Source: Syntrophomonas sp.
GTDB taxonomy: Bacteria > Bacillota > Syntrophomonadia > Syntrophomonadales > Syntrophomonadaceae
Assembly (NCBI GenBank): GCA_016841425.1
Contig: JAENZE010000003.1
Location: 62,001 to 126,000, forward strand
Reading direction: 5' to 3'
DNA: 64,000 nucleotides
Part shown: positions 34,305-43,050 of the stretch, piece after piece
How the letters are laid out: each line of letters begins with the position of its first letter
Position numbering within the stretch: position 1 is the first letter of the stretch
Notes under the pieces: generated by a model
Told to the model about the DNA's origin: nothing
Database searches by the model: none
Seen by the model: the letters and a program-made list of their open reading frames with translations, nothing else
Position numbers and translations under genes: made by a program

Positions 34305-34907
34305 TGCCGCATCGATACCTCTGTTTTCATATTCCTCGGTTTCCTTTAGTTCTTCCTCAGTCTGTTTTCGTATTTTGGTACATACTTCGGTGTAGAATCC
34401 ATTGCCAAATCCGTTTCCTTCATCCATGTGGTATAGTTCAATATATTCTTCTTCAGAATTAGTATAGCCTTTAGTATTCATGTACGCTCTTAATTGGGGA
34501 TAGAGTGTGTTTTTATTAAGCGCTATCAGACGATTGGCATTGGCCGCGGTTGCTGCATATCGAGGGGCAACCGTGGTAATGGCATAGGGTTCCTCAACTG
34601 CGGGAAAATGATCATCATCGATTACGGCCCCAACGATACCAGGAATTGTATTAGTATCAATTTGAGTAGGGTCAGCCAGGTATATACTGATATACTGTTT
34701 TGATTCGATACCTTTGCTCTTAAGATATTTACGCAATTCTTTGATCTTACCGGTAGTAGACCAGGTTGACCCTATACTGCGTACATATACTATAGTATAG
34801 GGACCAATTTCTCTTTCTCCAAGCTGAGTACGGGAAAGTATTTTAAAATAGAGGATTGCGGCAATAAAAGCGATAAAAAAGACTATTTCTATAATTGTCA
34901 GTGTCAT
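34263..34907 (-). CDS. Membrane-anchored GyrI-like domain protein
   Basis: This 214-aa protein has one N-terminal membrane helix (IIEIVFFIAFIAAILYF, residues 5-21). A GyrI-like/SOUL-type effector-binding domain follows, with IVYVRSIGSTWSTTGKIKELRKYL and the later VAPRYAATAAN stretch. A charged C-terminus ends with a GKGRFGKG tail. The start at 34907 follows GGAGTG; the frame is open to 34952. GyrI-like domains bind small molecules; here the domain is probably cytoplasmic and membrane-tethered. The role is unknown. Confidence 0.65.
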   Translation of the reverse strand: MTLTIIEIVFFIAFIAAILYFKILSRTQLGEREIGPYTIVYVRSIGSTWSTTGKIKELRKYLKSKGIESKQYISIYLADPTQIDTNTIPGIVGAVIDDDHFPAVEEPYAITTVAPRYAATAANANRLIALNKNTLYPQLRAYMNTKGYTNSEEEYIELYHMDEGNGFGNGFYTEVCTKIRKQTEEELKETEEYENRGIDAASKLFGGKGRFGKG

Positions 34908-35034
34908 AATCGTTTTCACTCCATCCATATTGATGATCAAGCGGTAAAGCAAATAATAAATTGATTAAATATAATATTGCCCTTTGTTATATTTAATATT
35001 GAGAAGTTGTCAAAATCATATTTTATGGGATGTA

Positions 35035-35071
35035 TAGCAAAAAAGTGAGGCATAGCCCCACTTTTTCGCTA
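35035..35071 (-). terminator. Terminator of the 4-hydroxybutyrate operon
   Basis: AAAAAGTG (35040-35047) pairs with CACTTTTT (35059-35066), and the stem extends through TAGC/GCTA. Read on the minus strand it gives a T-run after the stem. It lies 48 bp beyond the permease stop. Confidence 0.8.
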
Positions 35072-35118
35072 TAGCAGCATCAGGTTTTTATAGGAGGAGC
35101 GTGTAATGGTAAAATGAG

Positions 35119-36549
35119 TTATGCAATGCTGGCTTTATTTGTTTCTTTGATTAGCTCTTCTTCTTTTTCAAGCCATTTTTCTATTTTATCAGACCACAGT
35201 TGTCCAAATTCTACGTCACCTTTGAAGAAATCATTGCCGTAGGCAAGGAATGTGGCTAAAATACCAACTGCGAAAGCATAAGCAGCACCTTTGGCTAACA
35301 GTACTCCGCCTATAACTCCTGCGATACCGAGGTCTCTGAAGCTCCTGGATTCCATGACTCCGATACGTACACTTACAAAGCCCTGAACTATCATGGTAAG
35401 AGCCAGAGCTACTGGCAGTATGGGCTTGGTCAGAGTAACTATAGGCATTAACCAGTAACCGGTAAATGTTCCCCAACGGAAGCTGGCGGCTCCGCCAAAT
35501 AATGAATCCATACTTTCGCGTCCTTTTTTGTAGCGTTCACAGGTAACAACCTGCATAGCTGCCCACAGAGGACCGCACATGGTTATGTCAGGACCCATGA
35601 TTGACATTATCAGGTTTCTCATACCAAATATCAGATGAGCCCGGTCAGGACTGTATTCGATAAGCTCATCAGGTCTGGTGATATCAGCGTCTTTTACCAG
35701 GGCCTGACTCTGGACTACATCACCGAAGAGAACGATATATACAGCCAGAATGGTAGGGATTGAAGCAGCATACATCGAGAGGGTAGGCCATCCCAGCGCA
35801 CCCCAGGGAACCCATTCGGTCCATAATACTCCAAAAGCTGGTTTGGTTATGCTCCATTCGATTACCGGCCAGGGAGTCTCGCCAAACAACGGTGCAGCGA
35901 TGATAGCAACTATTATACAGGGTAGTATCCCCAGGTTGCCGATAGTTGACCAGATACCTCCCTTAGCCATGAGGTTCTTAAAGTGGTTTGAAAATAAAAG
36001 ATAAAATGCAACTATCAAACATAGCGTACAGGTTATAGGGAATGAATCAAACTTTCCGCCAGCTGTAAATATCATATAGATAGCCGAGAAGCCTGCTCCC
36101 ATAATAACACCTGATTTAATACTATGTGGTATAAGGCTAATGAGCCTACCAGCCAACCCTGTAATTCCAAGGAAAATCGCAAATATGCCCAGCCCCATCT
36201 CAAATGCGATCAAGGCCTGCATTCGGGGTGCTCCTTCAGGGAAAAGCAGACAATATGCGATTAACAGCGGTATGGCTGGTGTGATCCAGCCTGGAACAAC
36301 CGGGTCTCCCAGCAGCGTATGCCAGGTATAGAGAAATCCATTTAATACTACTATTGCTATAGCAACTTCAAATGGCATTCCTAAAGTTTCCTGCAGAATC
36401 GGAATAGCACCCAGACAGACGGCACACATTATAAGGCCCTGGATATAATCTGCCCATTCCCATCGGTAATGGACACCGGGTAATCTTACTTTAAAAGGTC
36501 CGGCTGGAATAAAACGATTCTCTTTGCCGTATTCACGAAATTCACGCAT
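35119..36549 (-). CDS. Polytopic permease of the 4-hydroxybutyrate operon
   Basis: This 476-aa protein has about 12-13 hydrophobic segments and resembles the nucleobase/ascorbate (SLC23-like, xanthine/uracil permease) fold. Examples are PLLIAYCLLF, GVIMGAGFSAIYMIF and IPTILAVYIVLFGDVVQSQALVK. It ends an operon with CoA-transferase and 4-hydroxybutyryl-CoA dehydratase, so the substrate is more likely a carboxylate such as 4-hydroxybutyrate or crotonate than a purine. That is an inference. It has a long charged C-terminal tail (KIEKWLEKEEELIKETN). Confidence 0.7.
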   Translation of the reverse strand: MREFREYGKENRFIPAGPFKVRLPGVHYRWEWADYIQGLIMCAVCLGAIPILQETLGMPFEVAIAIVVLNGFLYTWHTLLGDPVVPGWITPAIPLLIAYCLLFPEGAPRMQALIAFEMGLGIFAIFLGITGLAGRLISLIPHSIKSGVIMGAGFSAIYMIFTAGGKFDSFPITCTLCLIVAFYLLFSNHFKNLMAKGGIWSTIGNLGILPCIIVAIIAAPLFGETPWPVIEWSITKPAFGVLWTEWVPWGALGWPTLSMYAASIPTILAVYIVLFGDVVQSQALVKDADITRPDELIEYSPDRAHLIFGMRNLIMSIMGPDITMCGPLWAAMQVVTCERYKKGRESMDSLFGGAASFRWGTFTGYWLMPIVTLTKPILPVALALTMIVQGFVSVRIGVMESRSFRDLGIAGVIGGVLLAKGAAYAFAVGILATFLAYGNDFFKGDVEFGQLWSDKIEKWLEKEEELIKETNKASIA

Positions 36550-36588
36550 TATTAATCCCCTTCCTCTTGTGTTTTTTATTCAACCTGC

Positions 36589-37884
36589 CTAAAAATAAAT
36601 CTCCTGGGTTTTTTGTTTAATGAAATTTCGAAAATCGGGATGTGCAATATTTATTAATGCATTCATTCTCTGTCTGATGGTCTTGCCCCGCAAAGCTGCT
36701 ATTCCATATTCTGTAACCACATAGTCTACGTCGTTTCTGGAGGTGGTAACACTGGATGCTAAATCCAGTGAAGGAACAATTCGGGAAACAGTACCTTTAG
36801 CAGCGGTAGAGGGTAGGGCTATAAAAGATTTTCCTCCCTTTGATCTGCTTGCTCCTCTTACAAAATCTACCTGCCCGCCGACTCCGCTGAACTGTACCGG
36901 GCCGAGTGTATCTGCGGCCACCTGTCCCATAACATCCACTTGAAGTGCTGAGTTGATGGAGACCATTTTGTCATTACGCATAACAACAAAGGGGTCATTC
37001 ACATAATCAACCGGGTACATTTCCACCATGGGATTTTCGTTAACCCATTGATACAGCTTTTTACTCCCCATAAGGAAAGTGACAATCATCTTACCTGGGT
37101 GAAGAGTTTTATGTTTACAGGTTATAATTCCTGCTTCAGCAAGTTCGACTACACCATCTGAGAACATTTCCGAATGAATTCCTAAATCATTTTTATCATT
37201 CAGGAATTTGAGAACCGCATCTGGAATAGCACCTATTCCCAACTGAAGCGTAGATCCATCTTCAATGAGTGATGCTATATTTCTTCCAATTTCCCGTTCT
37301 ACATCTCCTATCTGCGGCTGATCCAGTTCTATTATGGGTAAATCACATGCCACGAAATAGTCTATATCCTCCACTCGTATATATGAATTTCCCAGTGTTC
37401 TGGGCATATTGGGATTGACTTCTGCTATTACGGTTTTTGCAGACTTGATAGCCTGCATGGTGTAATCAACTGAAACTCCCAGGCTGCAAAAACCGAACTG
37501 ATCTGGTGGGGTTACTGTAACCATTGCTACATCTACCGGTAATCTGTTTTCCCGGAATAAAGCTGGTATTTCTGAAAAAAAGCAGGGAGTATAATCAGCC
37601 CTTTGTTCTTTTACGGCCTGTCTGGTGGGGCCTCCGATAAAGAGACCGTTGTGATGAAAGTGGGCAGACATTTCTGGCCGGGCGTACAGCCCTTTTCCCA
37701 TTGCTACCATATGCACTATTTCAACATTCTCCAGTTCCTCAGCTCTGGCTACCATAGCTTCTGGCAGCAGTTGAGGTTCTCCACAAGCGTGACCTAATAC
37801 TACCCTGTCCCCTGATTTGATGCATTTTACAGCTTCGTTGGCCGGAAATATCCTATTAATGTAATGCTGGTGCCAATTCAACAA
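36589..37884 (-). CDS. 4-hydroxybutyrate CoA-transferase family protein
   Basis: This 431-aa protein belongs to the acetyl-CoA hydrolase/transferase family. It has the GIGAIPDAVL segment and the expected catalytic Glu in LGIHSEMFSDG near residue 241. The C-terminal QVDFVRGASRSKGGKSFIAL region is typical of butyryl/4-hydroxybutyrate CoA-transferases. It starts with TTG at 37884 after AGGAGG and overlaps the small upstream gene by 7 bp. Its place beside the dehydratase supports 4-hydroxybutyrate activation with acetyl-CoA. Confidence 0.88.
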   Translation of the reverse strand: MLNWHQHYINRIFPANEAVKCIKSGDRVVLGHACGEPQLLPEAMVARAEELENVEIVHMVAMGKGLYARPEMSAHFHHNGLFIGGPTRQAVKEQRADYTPCFFSEIPALFRENRLPVDVAMVTVTPPDQFGFCSLGVSVDYTMQAIKSAKTVIAEVNPNMPRTLGNSYIRVEDIDYFVACDLPIIELDQPQIGDVEREIGRNIASLIEDGSTLQLGIGAIPDAVLKFLNDKNDLGIHSEMFSDGVVELAEAGIITCKHKTLHPGKMIVTFLMGSKKLYQWVNENPMVEMYPVDYVNDPFVVMRNDKMVSINSALQVDVMGQVAADTLGPVQFSGVGGQVDFVRGASRSKGGKSFIALPSTAAKGTVSRIVPSLDLASSVTTSRNDVDYVVTEYGIAALRGKTIRQRMNALINIAHPDFRNFIKQKTQEIYF

Positions 37885-38213
37885 TTTAACTTAACCTCCT
37901 CTCTCTCGTTTATTAATTGGCAAATTATTGTTGCCATTTGGTCGCTGGAAACTTGATAGTGATTAATATAGTTGCCAGCGACCAGTATCACATATTCAGC
38001 ATGATTTCTGATTTTAGCCAGGTCAACGCAGGCAACTGAACATCCACAGACTACCAGTGCTATATCTGCGTGTTTCTGGGTTATTTCAACAGGGGTTGAA
38101 ACTTTAAGGCAGTTTAGTACCTCATCAACCAGCTTCTTCCGGTTTATTAACGGGTTGCATCCCCCGCAATATTTTATTCTGAGCTTAATTGGTCTTTTAT
38201 CCAAATTCGTCAT
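37878..38213 (-). CDS. Small Cys-containing hypothetical protein in the 4-hydroxybutyrate operon
   Basis: This 111-aa protein has a CGGCN motif near residue 16 (KYCGGCNPLINRKKLVDEV), then ALVVCGCSVACVDL near residue 70. The remainder looks like a small alpha/beta fold. The Cys spacing suggests metal or redox binding, but no family function is known to me. It overlaps the CoA-transferase start and lies 16 bp after the dehydratase, so it is an integral operon member. Confidence 0.65.
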   Translation of the reverse strand: MTNLDKRPIKLRIKYCGGCNPLINRKKLVDEVLNCLKVSTPVEITQKHADIALVVCGCSVACVDLAKIRNHAEYVILVAGNYINHYQVSSDQMATIICQLINEREEVKLNC

Positions 38214-38229
38214 GTTTCATTAATTGAGC

Positions 38230-39708
38230 TTATTCCCAGTCTACGTCGTTGTTTTCTTTAACTCCGCACAGCTTCTCAGCCAGTTCCTTGCGATGCTCAA
38301 GGTCGATCAGCCTCGTAATCATAATCCTCTGTGCCTGTGGTGAACCCGCACCGTGCATTGACTCGGTCAGGTAACCGACTGCAGCGCATCCCAGGGTAAG
38401 ATTTTCCATCAGTCGCAGCATACGTTGACGGTTTTCAACGGGAACTTCGGTACTGGTGCTTGAATATTTCTTAACCAGTTCACCAACTTCAGGAATATCA
38501 AAGTCTTTTTCTGAAGGCATGGTTACGAAATAACCACCGGCAATATCCTGACCTAATCTTGCAATTTCATAAGGGAATCGGGTAACATTCTGCTTGCAGA
38601 TATTAGCGAGCAAGATGTCAATCAGATAATTACCGGCTGCTGTTTCCCGGCCCTCGGCTGAACAGGCAATGCCACAGGCATATAAGGTTTCATTGAGGTG
38701 GCACATTTCTACGATTTTGTCCTTAACTCCAGAAGCCTTGGCTACTCCTTGATAGTCTGCGAGGGCTTTGGCACAACCTATCAGGTTGTCACCAACGCCA
38801 ACCTTGCATCCGCCATAGCTCTGACGGTGATAGCCCGCAAAGCGTTCAACTATCATAGTTGTAAAGTCAGTTTCTCCGCACATAAAAACTCTGTCCCAGG
38901 GTACGAAAACATCGTTGAAAATCGTCATTACTTCTTGTCCGCCGAAATATTTGTTTCCAATGTCGATGTCGCCGCCCTCAAGTTTTCTGGTATCGCAGGA
39001 TTGACGTCCATAAACAAAAATCATACCGGGTGTATTCAAGGGAATTGCGAAACAAACAGCCCACTCTTCTTCACCAGGTTTGAGACTGTTATTAGGCATA
39101 ACCAGAATTTCGTGAGAATTGAGCATACCGGTCTGATGAAGCTTGCATCCGCGTACTACGATGCCGTCTTCTCTTTTCTCCACTACATGCAGATAAGCAT
39201 CTGGGTCAGGTTGCTGTCCGGGTGATTTTGATCTGTCCCCGCGGGCATCAGTCATGCACCCATCAACAGTGAGATCCTGGTTCTGGATGTCAATCAGCCA
39301 CTTTTTGAAGCGCTCATGATAATCTGTTTTATGTTTGGCATCCATTTCAAAGGTGGTATTGTATAAAGCATTGATAGCATCCATTCCTACACACCTCTGG
39401 AAACAGCAGCCAGTTTTTTGTCCCAGAAGACGAAGCATCTTTACCTTTTTGATTAAATCTTCTTTACTTTGATGCAGGTAGGCGAAACGATTAACTCTTT
39501 CGCCAGTCAGAGTTGATACTTCTGTCATCAGATCTTCGTATTCAGGCTCCTGAGCCAATTTGTAGGTCATGGCCATAGCATTTATAGATGGCCTAATAAT
39601 TGGGTTGTCCACGTAATTTTCAACTTTTTCACCGAACATGTAGACATCGATATCCCCGGCAATAGCCCTGAGGTCATCGATATACTCCTGCGGTTTTTTT
39701 AAGGTCAT
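38230..39708 (-). CDS. abfD: 4-hydroxybutyryl-CoA dehydratase / vinylacetyl-CoA delta-isomerase
   Basis: AbfD dehydrates 4-hydroxybutyryl-CoA to crotonyl-CoA using FAD and a [4Fe-4S] cluster. The 492-aa protein keeps the cluster ligands of the clostridial enzyme: Cys102 and Cys106 in CCFQRC, and the His and Cys in AGYHRQSYGGCK near residues 294 and 301. The REDGIVVRG and ESMHGAGSPQAQR stretches also match. The start at 39708 is chosen because AAAGGAG lies upstream; the GTG at 39726 would sit before that site. It is the first gene after a sigma-54 promoter (39827-39842). Confidence 0.95.
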   Translation of the reverse strand: MTLKKPQEYIDDLRAIAGDIDVYMFGEKVENYVDNPIIRPSINAMAMTYKLAQEPEYEDLMTEVSTLTGERVNRFAYLHQSKEDLIKKVKMLRLLGQKTGCCFQRCVGMDAINALYNTTFEMDAKHKTDYHERFKKWLIDIQNQDLTVDGCMTDARGDRSKSPGQQPDPDAYLHVVEKREDGIVVRGCKLHQTGMLNSHEILVMPNNSLKPGEEEWAVCFAIPLNTPGMIFVYGRQSCDTRKLEGGDIDIGNKYFGGQEVMTIFNDVFVPWDRVFMCGETDFTTMIVERFAGYHRQSYGGCKVGVGDNLIGCAKALADYQGVAKASGVKDKIVEMCHLNETLYACGIACSAEGRETAAGNYLIDILLANICKQNVTRFPYEIARLGQDIAGGYFVTMPSEKDFDIPEVGELVKKYSSTSTEVPVENRQRMLRLMENLTLGCAAVGYLTESMHGAGSPQAQRIMITRLIDLEHRKELAEKLCGVKENNDVDWE

Positions 39709-39769
39709 TACGTACACTCCTTTCACATTTACAATGATAATTACAGTTTGGAGTTACCGTTCAGAAACG

Positions 39770-39805
39770 TATTTAATGCATTAAATATAAGAACAACTTG
39801 TTCTT
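39770..39805. promoter_or_regulatory. Two perfect palindromes in the abfD 5' untranslated region
   Basis: An 18-nt palindrome centred on ATGCAT (39770-39787) is followed by a 17-nt one, AAGAACAA-C-TTGTTCTT (39789-39805). Both lie between the predicted transcription start (near 39815) and the abfD start, where a repressor could act. No binding protein is identified. Confidence 0.45.
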
Positions 39806-39826
39806 TTGCTGTACGTTTTCTGTTAT

Positions 39827-39842
39827 TGCAAACTTTGTACCA
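39827..39842 (-). promoter_or_regulatory. Sigma-54 promoter of the 4-hydroxybutyrate operon
   Basis: Read on the minus strand: TGGTAC-AAAGT-TTGCA, with GG and GC separated by exactly 10 nt, against the consensus TGGCAC-N5-TTGCA. The gene immediately upstream encodes a sigma-54-dependent activator, which supports the call. Transcription should start near 39815. Confidence 0.75.
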
Positions 39843-39975
39843 TGCTAAAAAAAAGAGAATATTTATTTAAAAAATGTTTTATGTAATTGAAAATAACGGT
39901 GTTTAAGAAGATATCAACGTTAAAATTGATAATTTGATAGGGTTATTATGTGGGGTTTGAAAAAGTATTGATCGC

Positions 39976-39987
39976 GATACGTTTTTG
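39976..39987. promoter_or_regulatory. Shared 12-mer, candidate activator-binding site
   Basis: GATACGTTTTTG (39976-39987) lies about 135 bp upstream of the sigma-54 promoter. The same 12-mer occurs in reverse orientation at 42196-42207, upstream of the activator gene. A site shared by the target and activator promoters could be the enhancer. Two copies are few, so this is tentative. Confidence 0.35.
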
Positions 39988-40097
39988 CATCTATTTTGTC
40001 TTATTAACTGCTGCTCTCCCTTACTTGATCAAGAAAGAATCAAGAGAAAAGTACCTATATACAAAAAGGTATCGGGTGAAACAATTATGAATCACCT

Positions 40098-42143
40098 TTA
40101 TTCATAGTCTGCCAGCTGAATACCGTAACGTGCTGCTTTACGGCATACGGTTGGTTGACTGACCCCGAGCATCACAGCTGCTTTTCGGGTACTGCCATAT
40201 TGTTTTAAAGAATTTAGGATCAGCTTTTTCTCAAATTCTTCAACTGCTTTTTTTAACTTTAGCTCATCAGGCAATTTTGATGGGAACTCCTCCTGTTTTG
40301 TATCCGATGATTCTAAATTAACTTCTTTTATAATGTTGCCGGGGACGGTAACATAAGCTCGCTCAATGATATTTTCCAGTTCCCGTATATTTCCGGGCCA
40401 ATCATAATTTATAAGCCGATCTACAACTTTTTCATACACTGCCTTATTGAGGCCGTACCTGTTGTTAAGTTTCTTGATAACGTGATAAACCAGAGCAGGA
40501 ATTTCTTCCCGGCGCTCTCTGAGAGGAGGTACACTAACCGGTACGACATTCAACCTGTAGAAAAGGTCTTTCCTGAAAGTGCCATTTGCTACCATGTCCC
40601 GCAAATTACGGTTCGTTGCAGCTATGATGCGTACATCTATCTTAATCGGGTTAACCCCGCCTACCCGGGTAATTTCAGACTCCTGGATAGCACGCAGCAG
40701 TTTGACCTGCAGGCTTAAAGGCAGTTCGCCTATTTCATCCAGAAAGAGTGCTCCCTTATCTGCAATCTGAAATAATCCTGCTTTCCCATGTTTCTGGGCT
40801 CCGGTAAATGCGCCCGCTTCATAGCCAAAAAGCTCTGATTCCAGGAGGTTGGCAGGTATAGCTCCACAATTTATATGAACTATAGGTTTGTCCTTGCGAA
40901 TACTATTGTTGTGCAGGATATTAGCTACCATCTCTTTACCCACACCTGATTCACCATAAATCAAGACGGTTGAATCCACCTGACCAAGGCGTATAATAAG
41001 ATCCAGAAGTTCCTTTGATTTCGGGGATCTGACGATGAAGTTTTCGCACAATTGAGCTTTTTTTAATTTTTCCTGGAAATGAAGATGCTGCACTTCTTTT
41101 TTCAATGTATTTAATTCGGTAATGTCACGTACATTGGTAACGACCCGGAAGAGATTACCTTGTTTATCAAAAATAGGATTACCGGTAACAAGAACAGTCT
41201 TTCCGGTGCTGATTTCCTGGGTAAGAGTGATTGGTTCCAGACGCTCGCGTACGAGCATGCTGACGGATTTATCGTAAACACCGGCTTCAACCAGTTCATC
41301 CATCGTTTTACCCAGGACATCTTCCATATTAACTCCTGTAATACGTTTGTAAGCCTCATTGGCATGGATAACTTTGCCTCTGCCATCGGTTACGAATATT
41401 CCGTCAAAAGAGGACTCGATTATGGCATCCATTTCTTCTTTTAATTCCAATGTGGCCTGTAATTCTTCGATAATAGCATCAAAGTCTGAAACATCCTGCA
41501 ATATCGCTACTGCTCCTACTACTTTTCCATCAACCACTATTGGAGTTCGGTTAGAAATAAAATGTCTGTCATTGAATACAAATTTCTGACTGGGTTCTAC
41601 TTTTCCGCTCTGTATAATGTTGGGAAGCCGACTGTTGGGAAAAAGACTTGAAAAGGGCTTTCCCAGTACTTCTGAACGCTTTTTTCCCAGCAGCTTTTCA
41701 GCGGCGGGATTAAAAATGTTGATATTTTCATCTGAATCTATACTTACAATGGCATTGTAAGTAGAGTTTATAACGGTTAAAAGCTCATTGTAATACACAC
41801 CGACAAGATGTTTCTGACAGATTGTGCCGATTACTTTTTGACCATCAACAACAGGTATTTGGCTGAAGTCACCGGTTTTTTGAATTATCTTAATATCGTC
41901 CTGCGGTGTTACGGTTGGTGGACTTTTAATCATATAATCTTTTATCTGCTTTTCTAAGTTATCCCCGTATGCTACTGCATGAAAAAGCTGGGTTTTATCG
42001 AACAGACCAAGCAGATTGTTATCCTCATCTACTACAGGAGCGCTGGCCACTTCGTTTTCTATAAAGAGCGAGGCAGCTTCCTGCAGCGTTGCTTCCGGTT
42101 TAAGCACTGACGGGCTGATTGTCATTATATCTTGTATTTTCAT
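40098..42143 (-). CDS. Sigma-54-dependent activator with CBS, PAS and Fis-type HTH domains
   Basis: This 681-aa protein starts with two CBS domains (residues 1-120, DIMTISPSVLKPEATLQEAA). Two PAS domains follow (about 130-230 and 245-345), then a central AAA+ domain with Walker A GESGVGKE and the sigma-54-contact motif GAFTGA, and a C-terminal Fis-like HTH (GSTRKAAVMLGVSQPTVCRKA). CBS domains often bind adenosyl compounds, so it may respond to energy or acyl-CoA state. It lies directly upstream of the abfD operon and its sigma-54 promoter, which it probably activates. Confidence 0.92.
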   Translation of the reverse strand: MKIQDIMTISPSVLKPEATLQEAASLFIENEVASAPVVDEDNNLLGLFDKTQLFHAVAYGDNLEKQIKDYMIKSPPTVTPQDDIKIIQKTGDFSQIPVVDGQKVIGTICQKHLVGVYYNELLTVINSTYNAIVSIDSDENINIFNPAAEKLLGKKRSEVLGKPFSSLFPNSRLPNIIQSGKVEPSQKFVFNDRHFISNRTPIVVDGKVVGAVAILQDVSDFDAIIEELQATLELKEEMDAIIESSFDGIFVTDGRGKVIHANEAYKRITGVNMEDVLGKTMDELVEAGVYDKSVSMLVRERLEPITLTQEISTGKTVLVTGNPIFDKQGNLFRVVTNVRDITELNTLKKEVQHLHFQEKLKKAQLCENFIVRSPKSKELLDLIIRLGQVDSTVLIYGESGVGKEMVANILHNNSIRKDKPIVHINCGAIPANLLESELFGYEAGAFTGAQKHGKAGLFQIADKGALFLDEIGELPLSLQVKLLRAIQESEITRVGGVNPIKIDVRIIAATNRNLRDMVANGTFRKDLFYRLNVVPVSVPPLRERREEIPALVYHVIKKLNNRYGLNKAVYEKVVDRLINYDWPGNIRELENIIERAYVTVPGNIIKEVNLESSDTKQEEFPSKLPDELKLKKAVEEFEKKLILNSLKQYGSTRKAAVMLGVSQPTVCRKAARYGIQLADYE

Positions 42144-42195
42144 AGTGCTGCCTCCCTCTTAACCTTACGTGCCAGGTTAAAAACAACAGATGATT

Positions 42196-42207
42196 CAAAA
42201 ACGTATC
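42196..42207. promoter_or_regulatory. Reverse copy of the shared 12-mer upstream of the activator gene
   Basis: CAAAAACGTATC is the reverse complement of GATACGTTTTTG at 39976-39987 and lies 53 bp before the activator start. The flanking ATC is also shared. Confidence 0.35.
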
Positions 42208-42357
42208 ATATCCTAATATTAGACAATGTGCGACAAAAATACAATGTTAAGGAAGTGTATCTCTGGCAAAAACAGCTAATACATTTTTGCTGGAGGTAAT
42301 TATTATGGTATAAATTTTGCAAGTATAGAAAAATTAAAAGGGGAAGGAGCGATATCT

Positions 42358-42963
42358 TTGAATGGATTTTGGGAAGATTTAAATGAAACCCCTCAAAAAG
42401 ATGCACTGCTTACGAAGCGTGGATTGCGTATCAGTTTTAGCAAAAAAGAGCTTAATGACTTCTTTGGCAAGTTATTAGAAAAAAGACCACTTGAATGTAT
42501 GGTTGGAGAAACCTCATTCTGGGTTCTTATACCAAGTCTGGCAGCCATCTACTCATTTCCACTTATTTTATGTATCACCAGAAACCCATGGTATACGCTT
42601 ATGTCTAGTCTGGGGTTAATGATATCTATGTCCTTATTCAATCAGTTTTCTTATAACTATAATGTTAATAATTACCTGGTGAAACCAGCGAGTAATATCT
42701 TGCCTAAACTGCTTATTAATTCATTTGGGACAGTTTTTTTATATATGACAGGAGCCGACATATGGCTGGCAGCACTGCCATTTATATGGTGGTTTCTTAA
42801 TGACTTTGTTCCCATTATTTATCTTATTACTGAATTATTACTTATCAAAGCAAAAACTTTGATGTGGAACCTTGGAGATCCAGACGGTGTGTTGAAGCAG
42901 GTAGGAATATATTGGGCAAAAAAATATAATTTAAAAACCGGCGAAAACGGGAAGGTATTATAA
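42358..42963 (+). CDS. Hypothetical membrane protein
   Basis: This 201-aa protein has a soluble N-terminus of about 55 residues. Four hydrophobic segments follow: FWVLIPSLAAIYSFPLILC, a second near residues 78-95, a third near 120-137, and WLAALPFIWWFLNDFVPIIY. The start is TTG at 42358, about 10 nt after GGAAGGAG; no in-frame ATG is nearby. It is divergent from the sigma-54 activator and convergent with hydABC. I do not recognise a family. Confidence 0.6.
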   Translation: MNGFWEDLNETPQKDALLTKRGLRISFSKKELNDFFGKLLEKRPLECMVGETSFWVLIPSLAAIYSFPLILCITRNPWYTLMSSLGLMISMSLFNQFSYNYNVNNYLVKPASNILPKLLINSFGTVFLYMTGADIWLAALPFIWWFLNDFVPIIYLITELLLIKAKTLMWNLGDPDGVLKQVGIYWAKKYNLKTGENGKVL

Positions 42964-43050
42964 GCTTTGATCATTTAAAAAGGTACGGGATTGAAAAGAG
43001 TTGTTATATTTACTGACATATATAACCTTTCAGGGAGGAAGTAAGTGGGA

